This document shows, piece by piece, positions 34,482 through 43,721 of a stretch of DNA of 64,000 nucleotides; within the stretch, counting starts at the first letter, position 1; each line of letters opens with the position of its first letter. The notes under the pieces are model-generated. The model ran no database searches. It saw nothing but the letters and a program-made list of their open reading frames with translations, and had not been told where the DNA came from. The stretch covers positions 806,001 to 870,000 of the forward strand of contig NZ_JAYGJQ010000002.1 of the NCBI RefSeq assembly GCF_035013165.1. The letters run 5' to 3'. The position numbers were made by a program, and so were the translations under genes. The stretch comes from Bacteriovorax sp. PP10. GTDB taxonomy: Bacteria > Bdellovibrionota > Bacteriovoracia > Bacteriovoracales > Bacteriovoracaceae.

Positions 34482-35345
34482 TTAATGATTAACTACAAAT
34501 GTTTCCTGACCAGGGCGCTGAGAAGGTAAAATGATTGAATTAATGCTTTCTTCATTCTGAACAGTGGCGGCCAATATAATTTCTACAGTAGCAGTAGGGC
34601 GATCCCATTGAGGAAAGTGCCCGCATTTTTCTAACCAGACTAAATGGGCCTTCGGAAAAAGTTTCATCGCACGTTTTGCTTGATTCTTAAAACAGACGCG
34701 GTCTTGTTTTCCCCACACAATAGTAATGGGAAATTCTTGTTTGCGATTCATGCCTTGTTGTGGTTTACCAAACGTCAGACTGAATAATAATTTATCAAAT
34801 GTTTTTGCTTTGACGAAATCACGTAACTCATGTTGAACCGTTTCAGGTGCCAGATTCGCAGGAGCGTATGAGAACTGTGAAAGGAAAAGTTTTTTCAAAA
34901 AATGACTCTGAGAAATTTTATCAATCTTCGAATGGAATAATCTCACCATCAAGATTGAAATATTCATGGAAACATAGAAGATTATTTTTTCAAAAGTATT
35001 CCAGAATCCTCCGGGATCAAGGGCCACGACGGAGCCAACGATTCCTCCACGACGTGATAATTCAAGAGCGAGTCTTGCTCCCATAGAACTTCCCACGACA
35101 TCAATTCCCTGAAGATTGTGAGTCATGATGAATGTTGTGACGTCATTGCAAAGTGCAGAGAATGAAACTTCACCTTCTGAAGGGGGCGTTTCTCCTGATC
35201 CGGGAAGATCAATAGCGATAACTTTTCGATGAGAGGCCAATGCGGTGGCAATGGGGTTCCAAGACTGGAAACTTCCTCCAAGACCATGAATTAACAATAA
35301 TGGTTTTCCTTTTCCCATTTGGATGTAATTCATTGCTGGTTTCAT
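34482..35345 (-). CDS. Alpha/beta-fold hydrolase
   Basis: 287 residues with the full alpha/beta hydrolase catalytic set: LLLIHGLGGSFQSW (oxyanion HG), DLPGSGETP, GSSMGARLALEL (nucleophile Ser), WGKQDRVC (acid) and CGHFPQWDRP (His). It resembles epoxide-hydrolase/MhpC-like enzymes with a cap region rich in hydrophobics (FEKIIFYVSMNISILMVRLF) that could touch the membrane. The substrate is unknown. GGAG lies 5 bases before the ATG. It is upstream of the KaiC-like gene on the same strand, with a 42-base gap. Confidence 0.88.
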   Translation of the reverse strand: MKPAMNYIQMGKGKPLLLIHGLGGSFQSWNPIATALASHRKVIAIDLPGSGETPPSEGEVSFSALCNDVTTFIMTHNLQGIDVVGSSMGARLALELSRRGGIVGSVVALDPGGFWNTFEKIIFYVSMNISILMVRLFHSKIDKISQSHFLKKLFLSQFSYAPANLAPETVQHELRDFVKAKTFDKLLFSLTFGKPQQGMNRKQEFPITIVWGKQDRVCFKNQAKRAMKLFPKAHLVWLEKCGHFPQWDRPTATVEIILAATVQNEESINSIILPSQRPGQETFVVNH

Positions 35346-35439
35346 TGTTTCTCCATTGGCGGGGCATTGTGTCCCGTCACGTTCTTTTATTGGAGAAATT
35401 GCAAGATCTGTACCTAAAATGGATTAAAATAGTATTTAT

Positions 35440-36069
35440 TTAGACGATTGAGTAGATCAAAATGAAATGGAGAATGGCCCCGACAGCAACCATAACGTGA
35501 AAAAATTCGTGATAACCAAACACCAGAGGTTTGAAGACAGGACGTTTTAATCCGTAAGAAATAGCACCGATTGAATAAGCAATTCCACCAGCGATGAGAA
35601 GAGAAAGATTAACGAGTCCAATGTGGGCCGCGAGTTCTGTAAAATAGGGAACAATCATGTAGCCCATAATGAGATATAAAATCGCACTGTACATTTTCGA
35701 GATATTTACAAAAAAGATTGATTGAATAATTCCAATGAAGGCCACAATCCAGATAAGTGTGAGTAGTGGCATTCCTGAGCTTGAAGGAAGAGCTAGAAGG
35801 CACATCGGTGTAAATGATCCTGCAATCATCAGGTAAATTCCTGCATGATCAAGACGCTTCATTAAAAAGCGCTCTGTCGGGTTCCATGTAATGCGATGGT
35901 AAAGGGCACTGATTCCAAACATAGTTAGAAGTGCCATTGAATAAACGATAGTTGAAATATACTGGAGACGCGATTCACTTCGGGCAATTAATAAAATCCC
36001 AGCACCAAGAGAAACAAAAAACATTGCTTGATGAAAATGGCCTCTTAGAAGTGGCTTTTCAACTTTCAT
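35440..36069 (-). CDS. Hemolysin III / PAQR-family membrane protein
   Basis: 209 residues with seven hydrophobic helices. Family motifs are present: SALYHRITW with conserved Ser and His near residue 57, MKRLDHAGIYLMIAGSFTP, and the C-terminal FGYHEFFHVMVAVG with two His. In PAQR proteins these His and Asp residues bind zinc and may form a hydrolase site, ceramidase-like in eukaryotes. Bacterial members affect membrane lipid homeostasis. The ATG lies 3 bases after the stop of the RbgA-like gene, so the two are co-transcribed with the upstream desaturase, a plausible membrane-fluidity link. Confidence 0.92.
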   Translation of the reverse strand: MKVEKPLLRGHFHQAMFFVSLGAGILLIARSESRLQYISTIVYSMALLTMFGISALYHRITWNPTERFLMKRLDHAGIYLMIAGSFTPMCLLALPSSSGMPLLTLIWIVAFIGIIQSIFFVNISKMYSAILYLIMGYMIVPYFTELAAHIGLVNLSLLIAGGIAYSIGAISYGLKRPVFKPLVFGYHEFFHVMVAVGAILHFILIYSIV

Positions 36070-36072
36070 GTT

Positions 36073-36999
36073 TTACTCGTCCTTTGGTGGAACGCCAAAA
36101 CAGCATTTCCCTAATTCACCTTTTCTGAAATCACCTAAAATAAGTTTATAAACTCGCTCAAGGTCAAGCGCGCCTTTTTGCTTTAGGCAACCACGAAGAA
36201 CAGCGATCTTTTCGATGATCTCTTCTGTTGGAATTTCCAGTGACTCAAGTTTGTATCTTTCTTTGAATTCTTTTGAATTTAAACTTCTGAAATGATCCAC
36301 TAAAAATTTTGCAGGTAATTCTTCACCCACAACATCATCCGGAATTGCATTTAGAGCGCTCAACCAAAGTCCATGCTCTTCTTTTGCAAGAGAAGGCGGC
36401 ATCACTCCTGGAGTGTCGAGAAGGTCTAAGTCTTTATCGATTTTGATGAGCTGTTGAACTTGTGTTTGTCCTGGCTTGTCCGCCACTTTAACGGCCGTTC
36501 TACCAGCAAGCATATTGATGATTGTCGACTTACCAGTATTTGGTAAACCAATAATCATTAAACGCATTTGTGTTTTTGGATTGGGAACTTCGGGATTAGA
36601 TTGTCTGCGTTTATCCGCCACAATCGTTCTGGCCATCGCCATCATCTTTTTCATCTGCCCTTTATCAAAGCAGTCGATAAACATAAAAGGTGTACCTTGT
36701 TTTTCAAACCAGGCTTCCCATTGGATAATCATATTCGGAGTAGCAAGATTTGCTTTATTCAAAATAATGAAATGACTTTTTTGGCGAAGAGTACTTTCCA
36801 GGTTTTTATTTCCTGAGGCCAGAGGAGCGCGTGCATCTCTGATTTCAAAAACAATATCAACTGTTTTAAGTTTTTCTTTGATCTCTCTGATCGCGCGGGC
36901 CATGTGACCCGGGTACCAGTTAATGCCGGCCGCTTTGTAGTCTACGTCCGGCGTTAATTCTATATCATCTGTAAGTTTTAGTGGTGTGTTTTTCTTCAT
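36073..36999 (-). CDS. ylqF: Ribosome biogenesis GTPase RbgA/YlqF
   Basis: 308 residues with the circularly permuted GTPase order. INWYPGHMARA comes near the start, then NKAN (G4), GLPNTGKST (G1), a GQT segment (G2-like) and DTPGVMPP (G3), followed by the helical ANTAR-like RbgA C-domain. RbgA promotes late maturation of the 50S subunit, coupling GTP hydrolysis to assembly of L16 and neighbours. It is often essential. The gene lies 8 bases downstream of the desaturase and 3 bases upstream of the hemolysin III gene. Confidence 0.93.
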   Translation of the reverse strand: MKKNTPLKLTDDIELTPDVDYKAAGINWYPGHMARAIREIKEKLKTVDIVFEIRDARAPLASGNKNLESTLRQKSHFIILNKANLATPNMIIQWEAWFEKQGTPFMFIDCFDKGQMKKMMAMARTIVADKRRQSNPEVPNPKTQMRLMIIGLPNTGKSTIINMLAGRTAVKVADKPGQTQVQQLIKIDKDLDLLDTPGVMPPSLAKEEHGLWLSALNAIPDDVVGEELPAKFLVDHFRSLNSKEFKERYKLESLEIPTEEIIEKIAVLRGCLKQKGALDLERVYKLILGDFRKGELGKCCFGVPPKDE

Positions 37000-37007
37000 T
37001 GGCCTGA

Positions 37008-37919
37008 TTATAGAGCAATATCTACAACAAGCATATCATCTAGTCGATCAAGAGGGATTAAAGCGTTATCAATCTCGTCTTTATGAACAGTTCTAACGGG
37101 TACCGGTCGTTTTACGTCTGTTGCCAGGCCCACAAACTCCAATCCTCGGATTAATTGCCAAGTTAAGTCAAACTCCCACCACATACGTCCATGTGCTGCA
37201 CAGTTCGCTTGAGCATGGTGATTGTTGTGCCAACCTTCGCCAGCTCCCAGAATCGCTACCCACCAGACATTGCTTGAGTCATCGCGAGTTTCGAAGTTTC
37301 TATATCCCCAACGGTGTGTCGCTGAATTTACAAACCAAGTGACGTGCAACATGATCGCAATTCGCATTGGGATTCCCCACATAACAAATGCCCATCCGCC
37401 CATCATGTATAAAATCGGCGCCAGAGATAAAGCAACCAGGAAATTATATTTAGTCAGCCAGTGGTAATATTTGTGTTTGTACAAATCGGGAATGTACTTG
37501 CTCCACTGATCTTCATTGTCCTCAAATTCTTTGTGATAAAAAAGGTGAGTGACATGTGACCACCAGAATCCACCGTGACGAGCACTGTGTGGGTCTTTTT
37601 CTGAATCAGAGTATCTGTGGTGAAGTCTGTGTTCTGCAACCCAAAGAAGAACCGGCCCCTGGCCAGATAGAGCTCCAAATGTTGTTAATACATATTCGAA
37701 CCACTGAGGAACTTTGAATGAACGGTGACTAAGCAGGCGATGGTAAGTCAACGTCACGCCAATTGGGCTGATGATGAAGAACAAGGCCCAGCATACTGCA
37801 AATGCACTCCAGCTAAAAAACGGAATAGCTGCAAGAGCTAAAAGGTGAATAACAGCAATGCCGATAATATTCGGCCAATGCAAACGAAGTTTCGCAGTAT
37901 TTATTTTTTTGATTGTCAT
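37008..37919 (-). CDS. Acyl-CoA / fatty-acid desaturase (delta-9 type)
   Basis: 303 residues with the membrane-desaturase histidine boxes HRLLSHRSF, EHRLHHRYSD and WHNNHHAQ, which bind the di-iron centre. Two hydrophobic hairpins (IIGIAVIHLLALAAIPFF, LFFIISPIGVTL, and later LVALSLAPILYMMGGWAFV) anchor it in the inner membrane. It inserts a cis double bond into saturated acyl chains with oxygen and an electron donor, adjusting membrane fluidity. The ATG at 37919 lacks an obvious ribosome site. It heads a likely three-gene operon with YlqF and hemolysin III. Confidence 0.93.
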   Translation of the reverse strand: MTIKKINTAKLRLHWPNIIGIAVIHLLALAAIPFFSWSAFAVCWALFFIISPIGVTLTYHRLLSHRSFKVPQWFEYVLTTFGALSGQGPVLLWVAEHRLHHRYSDSEKDPHSARHGGFWWSHVTHLFYHKEFEDNEDQWSKYIPDLYKHKYYHWLTKYNFLVALSLAPILYMMGGWAFVMWGIPMRIAIMLHVTWFVNSATHRWGYRNFETRDDSSNVWWVAILGAGEGWHNNHHAQANCAAHGRMWWEFDLTWQLIRGLEFVGLATDVKRPVPVRTVHKDEIDNALIPLDRLDDMLVVDIAL

Positions 37920-38021
37920 GTAACAAGCTTACTTTGGTATGCAAGCATAAGGATATAACTAAAATAAGAATGACAATAAAATGACAATTGAAGAGAATAT
38001 GAAAGGAAAAGAAAGATTTTG

Positions 38022-38040
38022 AGAGTGAAAAAATCACTCT
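38022..38040. other. Small hairpin in the divergent desaturase/chaA intergenic region
   Basis: AGAGTGA / TCACTCT with a 5-A loop within a 283-bp intergenic stretch. No gene ends here, so it may be a leader structure or attenuator of one of the divergent genes. The CGCACGTGCG palindrome at 38131-38140 lies between it and chaA. Confidence 0.4.
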
Positions 38041-38202
38041 TCTTACATCTCAGATGACATAACTTGAATCTATTCTAATTAGACTAAAATTTCTTTTTGA
38101 GCATTTGGATCAACTAAGTTAAAATCATTTCGCACGTGCGCTCTTACACGGTCAAAATTTCCAAAAAGCTAAAAAATTTATAACTAATCTCGAGGATTTT
38201 TA

Positions 38203-39294
38203 ATGTCTAAATTTATCAAAAATATAAACTGGATGGCCGTCTTACCCTATCTTTGTCTGATTTCTCTTGGTGGTATTTACGCAGCAGGAGAGTTGACGCT
38301 TACTTTATCATTGGTTGCAATCGTCTTTTTAGTGATCGCGATTATGGCCTCAGTTTATCACGCAGAAGAAATCGCTCACGATATTGGTGAAGGTTTAGGA
38401 GCATTAGTTTTAGCTCTTTCGGTAACTGTTATTGAAGTGGGCTTAATTGTTTCACTTATGACGGCCGGTGGAGAGGGCAGCAGTGCCATCGCCAGAGATA
38501 CTGTTTTTGCGGCCATTATGATCGTTAGTAATGGTATTGTTGGTATTTGTATTTTATTAGGTGGATTAAAATATGGCGAAGTTGAATTTCAATTTCGTGG
38601 TGCCAATTCTTTATTAGTCGTTCTTATTTCTCTTTCAGTTTTTTGTTTTATCTTACCCAATTACACAACATCAGTTGTGGGCCCTTATTATAATAATAGC
38701 CAACTTATTTTCATTTCAGTTATTTCAATAATTCTTTATATCGCTTTAGTTTTATTTCAAACTAAAACTCACGCTTATTATTTTCTTTCTGAAAAAGAAG
38801 CACCAACCGGTAAGTCAGATCACAAGAAAGTCATTTCAACCAAAAAAGTTTTAGTTAGTTTTGCTGCACTTCTATTTGGATTAGTTAGTGTTATTGGGCT
38901 TGCAAAGTTTATTGCACCAATGATTGAAAGTGGTGTCGCAAATATTGGGGCTCCCAAAGCAGTTGTTGGTCTTCTCATCGCTTCAATTGTTTTATTACCA
39001 GAAGCAATCACGGCGATTTTAGCAGTCAGACAAAATAAACTTCAAACCAGTTTAAACCTGGCACTAGGTTCAGGGGCGGCCAGTATCGCACTGACAATTC
39101 CAGTCGTAAGTGTTTATTCAATTTTAAACAAACAACCATTGATGTTAGGGCTTGATCCAAAAAGTATGGTGTTTTTATTTTTAACTTTCATTGTAGGAAG
39201 TTTAACTTTAGGAAATGGAAAAGCGACTGCTCTTAGTGGAGTGATTCATTTAATTATCATGTTTGCTTTTTTCGCCGTTACAATTATTCCTTAG
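38203..39294 (+). CDS. chaA: Calcium/proton (sodium/potassium-proton) antiporter ChaA
   Basis: 363 residues with about eleven membrane helices in two halves, as in the cation/Ca2+ exchanger superfamily. The acidic ion-binding motifs are GEGLGALVLALSVTVIEV in the first half and ASIVLLPEAITAILAVRQN with LGSGAASIALTIPVV in the second. Length and motifs match ChaA, which extrudes Ca2+, Na+ or K+ in exchange for protons, especially at alkaline pH. GAGGA lies 6 bases before the ATG. It is divergent from the desaturase. Confidence 0.92.
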   Translation: MSKFIKNINWMAVLPYLCLISLGGIYAAGELTLTLSLVAIVFLVIAIMASVYHAEEIAHDIGEGLGALVLALSVTVIEVGLIVSLMTAGGEGSSAIARDTVFAAIMIVSNGIVGICILLGGLKYGEVEFQFRGANSLLVVLISLSVFCFILPNYTTSVVGPYYNNSQLIFISVISIILYIALVLFQTKTHAYYFLSEKEAPTGKSDHKKVISTKKVLVSFAALLFGLVSVIGLAKFIAPMIESGVANIGAPKAVVGLLIASIVLLPEAITAILAVRQNKLQTSLNLALGSGAASIALTIPVVSVYSILNKQPLMLGLDPKSMVFLFLTFIVGSLTLGNGKATALSGVIHLIIMFAFFAVTIIP

Positions 39295-39336
39295 TCTCTT
39301 GAACAAAACTTTTTCTACTAAACATTAAGGCCTTAT

Positions 39337-39373
39337 GTTATCGTGATTCCATTCAGAATAGAATGACGATAAC
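39337..39373 (+). promoter_or_regulatory. Near-perfect hairpin in leader of membrane-anchored protein gene
   Basis: GTTATCGT pairs with ACGATAAC, and the inner GATTCCATTC pairs with GAATAGAATG with two mismatches and a single-base loop. The structure ends 10 bases before the ATG at 39384. It has no U-tract, so it is more likely a leader or operator element than a terminator. Confidence 0.5.
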
Positions 39374-39383
39374 TTAGGCACTC

Positions 39384-40160
39384 ATGAATAAAAAATTAAA
39401 ATTAGGCATTATCATCACAATCGTCGCCCTTGTTATTGGACTGGTTTCAATAAAAAAAGGATCGAAGACTAATGTGACATTAGTGGGAATAATTCATAAT
39501 ACCAAAAATATGAATCAGGTCTTATTGATTTGCGATGCCAGAACATTCAAAGAAGCCGACTTTGTTTGCAATCATATTATGAATTCTGAGGATGATGAGG
39601 TTAGCAATCTTTGTAAATTACGTCTTGATGTTAACATGACTAAATTCACCAACAAATGCATGCGTTACTACAAGCTTGTTGATCGCGTCCGCCAGTCACA
39701 GAATAAAGTCTCTGAGTATCTTGCAAAAAACAGACATGACCACTTAATTTATGAATCTCGCAATCCAATCCACATTGAAAATTTCGATTTAGTTTTAAAT
39801 AATTGCCAGGATCCCACTCAACGTCCCAGCTGTCTGCTGGAGACTCATTCGTTTTTTATAGATGGTTGGTTTAGAAAAAAGAATGTCGATTACCTGTTTG
39901 AAGAGCCTACTCTGGCCGCTTTCATAAAAAAGCATCCTCAATTTGAAACAGATATTAGTATTTGCAAAGATTATCAGATCGAAGAAAAATGCAAAGTGAT
40001 GAGTGAATTTATGAAGCTGCATGCAAATGCTACCGAACATTATCTAGGCCGGACTCATGGGAAAAATGTCATTGTGATCATGGGTCAAGATTTTATGAAT
40101 TATGTGTCTTGTAAGAACTTTAATAAAAATAGATATAATTGTAAGGACGTTATTCTTTGA
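39384..40160 (+). CDS. Membrane-anchored hypothetical protein, Cys-rich
   Basis: 258 residues. An N-terminal hydrophobic anchor (LGIIITIVALVIGLVSI) leaves a periplasmic domain of about 235 residues with roughly a dozen cysteines (LLICDARTF, FVCNHI, NLCKLR, NKCMRY, NNCQDP, PSCLLE, SICKDY, EKCKVM, VSCKNF, YNCKDV), probably disulfide-bonded. I do not recognise the family. The ribosome site is weak (AGG), and the leader holds a long hairpin. It is followed by a terminator shared with a convergent secreted protein gene. Confidence 0.7.
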   Translation: MNKKLKLGIIITIVALVIGLVSIKKGSKTNVTLVGIIHNTKNMNQVLLICDARTFKEADFVCNHIMNSEDDEVSNLCKLRLDVNMTKFTNKCMRYYKLVDRVRQSQNKVSEYLAKNRHDHLIYESRNPIHIENFDLVLNNCQDPTQRPSCLLETHSFFIDGWFRKKNVDYLFEEPTLAAFIKKHPQFETDISICKDYQIEEKCKVMSEFMKLHANATEHYLGRTHGKNVIVIMGQDFMNYVSCKNFNKNRYNCKDVIL

Positions 40161-40167
40161 GATAAAG

Positions 40168-40201
40168 AGACTTGTGGAGGCTTAGGGGCAACCACAAGTC
40201 T
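40168..40201. terminator. Bidirectional terminator with AGACTTGTGG stem
   Basis: A perfect 10-bp stem AGACTTGTGG / CCACAAGTCT with a 14-base loop between convergent genes. The same stem sequence is the core of the hairpin at 23323-23368. Confidence 0.7.
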
Positions 40202-40209
40202 GTGAGAAT

Positions 40210-40956
40210 TTATTTTTTTGTAAACACGGCCATGTCAGTATCATTCTTTGGGTTAACTAAAAGCATTTCTGTACTCTTTCCACCGAATGCACCTTTTCTC
40301 TCTAAGAAAATTCCGATTGCACTTGGCAATTGATTTTTCTTTGTTCCCGTTGCCAGTACAGAGTTTTGGTTGATCAAGTACATTGAAGGGAATTTCTCTC
40401 TTAATGTAAATGTTCCGTTAATGTTTTTTGTTAAGAAAACTGCTGTTGCTTCTCTTTCTTTTGAATCTACTTGAGAGATTTGAAGAGCATTTTTTGTTTC
40501 AGAAGTTTTGTACTCGCCACCTTCAATATCTAACCAAGTCACTTTTGATGGTTTGCCTGCAAATTCAAAGTATCCATTGAATCCGTTATTATTAGAAGAG
40601 TTTGCACTCATGATTTTAAAAACGTCTTGTCCTTTATTATTTTTTGCTGAAGAGATAACCAAACTTGGGTCATCATTAACAACTCCAATTTCTCCATCTT
40701 TTGTTACTTCAAGGGGAGTCATTGAGTATGAGCTTGAATTGATTTCATCTACTAAGTACAAAGAGATCTTTTTTTCGTCTTTCATAAGAACAGCAAAGAA
40801 TGATCCTTCACGCCCTGGTGCTGCTTTTACTAAAAGATTAACTTTATCGTCACCGTTGTGTGCTCCAAGATATCCACCGTCTTTTAAAAAGCCTGCGAAT
40901 GCGCTTGAACTAAAAACAGTTAAAGCTAAAAGGAATGTCATTTTTTTCAAGTTCAT
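40210..40956 (-). CDS. Secreted hypothetical protein (248 aa)
   Basis: GGAG lies 5 bases before the ATG. A Sec signal peptide (MTFLLALTVFSSSAFA) precedes a beta-rich mature chain of about 226 residues without cysteines. Alternating strands (LLVKAAPGREGSFFAVLMK, TAVFLTKNINGTFTLREKF) suggest a periplasmic or outer-membrane-associated beta-barrel or sandwich. I do not recognise the family. Monocistronic, with the shared terminator downstream. Confidence 0.72.
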   Translation of the reverse strand: MNLKKMTFLLALTVFSSSAFAGFLKDGGYLGAHNGDDKVNLLVKAAPGREGSFFAVLMKDEKKISLYLVDEINSSSYSMTPLEVTKDGEIGVVNDDPSLVISSAKNNKGQDVFKIMSANSSNNNGFNGYFEFAGKPSKVTWLDIEGGEYKTSETKNALQISQVDSKEREATAVFLTKNINGTFTLREKFPSMYLINQNSVLATGTKKNQLPSAIGIFLERKGAFGGKSTEMLLVNPKNDTDMAVFTKK

Positions 40957-41262
40957 AAATTCTCCGTCCGTTCAAATATTATAAAAAGTGTCGTTGTTGT
41001 TATGTCTTAATTAAACTATTACAAAACCAAACCGGCCTCAACGAGAGGACGCAATTCGGGTATTTTTTCTAGCCTACAGTAGTCAGCACTGCAAACGTTG
41101 AGCCTATAATGAGGCCATATAAAACAGGTGGTTAAGTGGGATATTCGTGCTGACAAATGCTCAGTTTGTAACAGCTGTTTAGACTTTAGACGCATATATA
41201 AAGAGGGAGTTAGACAAGAGAAAGGTGTGAGGCACTTGCCTCAACACCGAATAATGAAGGAA
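40957..41262. other. 306-bp intergenic region
   Basis: It holds the leader of the secreted 248-aa protein gene and the terminator of the OsmC gene (41224-41248). A 70-codon plus-strand frame here runs into the OsmC gene and is not convincing. Nothing else is recognised. Confidence 0.5.
41224..41248 (-). terminator. Terminator after the OsmC gene
   Basis: GGTGTGAGGC pairs with GCCTCAACACC (one bulged A) around a 4-base loop. Read on the minus strand it is followed by TTTCTCTT. Confidence 0.7.
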
Positions 41263-41643
41263 TTAGTTCTTAAGAATTGTCTCGATTTCAATGTGACTTG
41301 TGAGCAATTTATGAATCGGACATTTATTGGCAATTTCTAAAAGACGAGTTTTTTGTTCTTCATCAAGATTACCTTTGAAAGTAATTTCTCTTGTAAGGTG
41401 AGAGGTCGCGCCTTCTGAATCTGTTGTCACAACGACATCAGTCGATTCAAGTGGCCATGTTTTTCGATTAGCATACATCTGCACCGTAATAATCGTGCAA
41501 GAGGCGAGAGCAGCTTCCAGAAGCTCATGTGGACTCATTCCTTCATCATCACCGCCACTTTCTTTGGTTGTCCCTGAGAGAATCTGATGATCTCTTACAC
41601 TTGAAATCGCACCTAATGTTCCATTCCTTGTCGCAGTAATCAT
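41263..41643 (-). CDS. OsmC/Ohr-family protein
   Basis: 126 residues. The conserved OsmC core MSPHELLEAALASCTIITVQMYA contains the first redox Cys, and NKCPIHKLL the second. The usual product is a thiol-dependent peroxidase for organic hydroperoxides or a YhfA-like relative. AGGAG lies 6 bases before the ATG. It follows the pirin gene by 25 bases on the same strand; pirins and OsmC proteins are both commonly linked to oxidative stress, so they probably form an operon. Confidence 0.9.
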   Translation of the reverse strand: MITATRNGTLGAISSVRDHQILSGTTKESGGDDEGMSPHELLEAALASCTIITVQMYANRKTWPLESTDVVVTTDSEGATSHLTREITFKGNLDEEQKTRLLEIANKCPIHKLLTSHIEIETILKN

Positions 41644-41668
41644 ATAGAACTCCTGTACTTTGTTTATT

Positions 41669-42367
41669 TTAAGCTAAGTCAAAAAGAATAAATTCACTTT
41701 GATCTTTCGCTTTGAATGTTAATAATGCTTCATCATTTACTGATACCGCGTCTCCAACATTCAGGTCAGTTCCGTTTACATTTAAACTTCCCTTAATAAC
41801 CTGAACCCAGACTCCTCTTTGTGGACGAATCTTGAAGTCGACAGTATCGGAAGCTTTTAAGCGAGAGATATAAATATCAGCGTCCTGTTTAATATCGATT
41901 GAACCATCACGACCACTTTCCGATACAACTAAAACCAGCTTCTCTCTGCTTAGTGCTTCTTCAAATGATTTTTGCCCGTATCCAGGTGTCCCACCAATCT
42001 TATTTGGTTGAATCCAGATTTGAAAGAAGTGAGCTTGTTCATCTGGAAGTTTATTGTACTCCGAGTGAACAACTCCACTGGCCGCACTCATTCTTTGCAC
42101 TTCGCCTGGACGGATAACCGCTTTGGTTCCCATCGAATCACTGTGCTCAAGAGCTCCACTGACAACATAAGAGATAATCTCCATATCATTGTGTGGGTGA
42201 GCTCCAAAACCTGTGCCACCTTCAATTCTATCTTCGTTGATAACTCTTAAAGATCTAAAACCCATATGATTTGGATCGTAATAGTTGGCAAATGAAAATG
42301 TGTGTTGTGAGTTTAGCCAACCATGTGCTCCTACTCCGCGTTCTGATGATTTTCTAACTTTTAACAT
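41669..42367 (-). CDS. Pirin-family protein (YhhW-like quercetinase type)
   Basis: 232 residues in a bicupin fold. The N-terminal cupin carries the metal ligands in GFGAHPHNDMEIISYV (two His), SGVVHSEYN (His) and a nearby Glu, and the N-terminus ERGVGAHGWLNSQHTFSFA is diagnostic for YhhW-type pirins. Such proteins can oxidise flavonoids in vitro and may act as redox sensors. AGGAGGGG lies upstream of the ATG. It is the first gene of the pirin-OsmC unit. Confidence 0.92.
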   Translation of the reverse strand: MLKVRKSSERGVGAHGWLNSQHTFSFANYYDPNHMGFRSLRVINEDRIEGGTGFGAHPHNDMEIISYVVSGALEHSDSMGTKAVIRPGEVQRMSAASGVVHSEYNKLPDEQAHFFQIWIQPNKIGGTPGYGQKSFEEALSREKLVLVVSESGRDGSIDIKQDADIYISRLKASDTVDFKIRPQRGVWVQVIKGSLNVNGTDLNVGDAVSVNDEALLTFKAKDQSEFILFDLA

Positions 42368-42543
42368 AACCCCTCCTGTCTAACTTTTGCAGTTCTCTTT
42401 CAATCAGTATATCGGAATTATTGATAATTTATTAGATAGTAATATATGGAATCATTGTTCAGTATAATGGATAATTGGACCGGTGCGAGATTAGGTATAG
42501 GTCATGTCTCCAATGAAGGAGACATGAATTGATTAAGTCAGGA

Positions 42544-43434
42544 TTAGATAACTTTAAAAGTCCAGGCCACGATACGACTCTTCTTTTGCCCTTGTGCCAG
42601 GTCGATCGTCTTAAACGAGACAGCATTTAGCCTTTTTAATTCATCGTAGATAAAAGGCAGCGTAGTTGATTTAGAAACCATTGTACTAAACCACTGAACA
42701 TTATTTTTGAAAGGTACACTTTCCTGAATCATTTTCATGATGAAAGAAAGTTCTCCACCTTCGCACCAAAGCTCATTGCTTTGACCACCGAAGTTCTGGA
42801 CATTTTTTTTCAGGCCAAGGTTTCTGTTTTTCTTTTCTGTCCCCGCACGTGCCTCTTCAATTGAAGAGTGGAATGGAGGGTTGCAAACAACTACATTGTA
42901 GAAGTCGTTAGCGCCAATCACGTTCGTGAAGTATTTTGTTTTATCTTTTTGCAGGACAATTTTAATGTCAGAAGAAAGTTTATTGTTGTCTACAATCTTG
43001 AGAGCATTGTTGACTGCCGTTTCATCGATATCTGTTCCAACAACACTCCATCCGTATTCGCTGTTAGCAATTAACGGATACACACAGTTTGCTCCAACTC
43101 CGATATCAAGCATTTTAATAGTTGGTCCTTGAGGGATAGAACTATTTGCGGGAGTTAAAAGATCCGCAATCTGGTGAATATAATCAGCGCGACCTGGAAT
43201 GGGTGGGCATAAATAGTCTTTCGGAATTTCCCACTGACCAACATTGTAAAAATGTTTTAACAAAGCACTGTTAAGTGCGATGACGGCCTGAGGATTTGAA
43301 AAATCAATCGACTCGTTATTGAATTTATTCTTTTGCACGAACGGTGTGAGTTTAGGGTAGCTGGCAATCAGCTCCTTAAAATCGTAAGAGGATTTGTGCT
43401 TGTTTCTTGGGTGTAGACCTGTTTTTTCATTCAT
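42544..43434 (-). CDS. rlmF: 23S rRNA (adenine-1618 N6)-methyltransferase RlmF
   Basis: 296 residues from ATG 43434, whose product start MNEKTGLHPRNKHKSSYDF matches the family N-terminus; an ATG 12 bases upstream is possible. The SAM-binding motif is MLDIGVGANCVYPL and the catalytic N6-adenine motif is NPPFHSS. It methylates A1618 of 23S rRNA. The C-terminal SRIVAWTF is also family-typical. The gene is isolated, with a long intergenic region on its 5' side and no clear ribosome site. Confidence 0.93.
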   Translation of the reverse strand: MNEKTGLHPRNKHKSSYDFKELIASYPKLTPFVQKNKFNNESIDFSNPQAVIALNSALLKHFYNVGQWEIPKDYLCPPIPGRADYIHQIADLLTPANSSIPQGPTIKMLDIGVGANCVYPLIANSEYGWSVVGTDIDETAVNNALKIVDNNKLSSDIKIVLQKDKTKYFTNVIGANDFYNVVVCNPPFHSSIEEARAGTEKKNRNLGLKKNVQNFGGQSNELWCEGGELSFIMKMIQESVPFKNNVQWFSTMVSKSTTLPFIYDELKRLNAVSFKTIDLAQGQKKSRIVAWTFKVI

Positions 43435-43721
43435 AGGCCGTAACATAGAACATTTGGTTCAATCATTGAAGCTTTGATTGGTGAAAGGGCCAATTACTGT
43501 AAAAATCATCCCATTTTCTGGGGAAGTTCCAGGTGTTGTGTTCGTGAATGCCCCTAAATTGCTGAAATAGAATAGGCCTATCTGTCAAAGTGACAGTCAT
43601 TGGGGTCGATGAAATTAGTCGAATGCGATTATTTAAACTCATTATTGGGAATAGGCGACAAATAACCGTATTAAATTAGTTAGGGATACTCTTTCTAATT
43701 TATGCTTTTTTGAGATTTTAT

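Noticed and set aside
38131-38140. CGCACGTGCG palindrome upstream of chaA, possible operator
   Set aside because: Only 10 bp and a single copy; not enough to call a site.
41128-41340. Plus-strand 70-codon frame with several cysteines
   Set aside because: It runs 78 bases into the well-supported OsmC gene on the other strand, has no ribosome site, and crosses the OsmC terminator hairpin.
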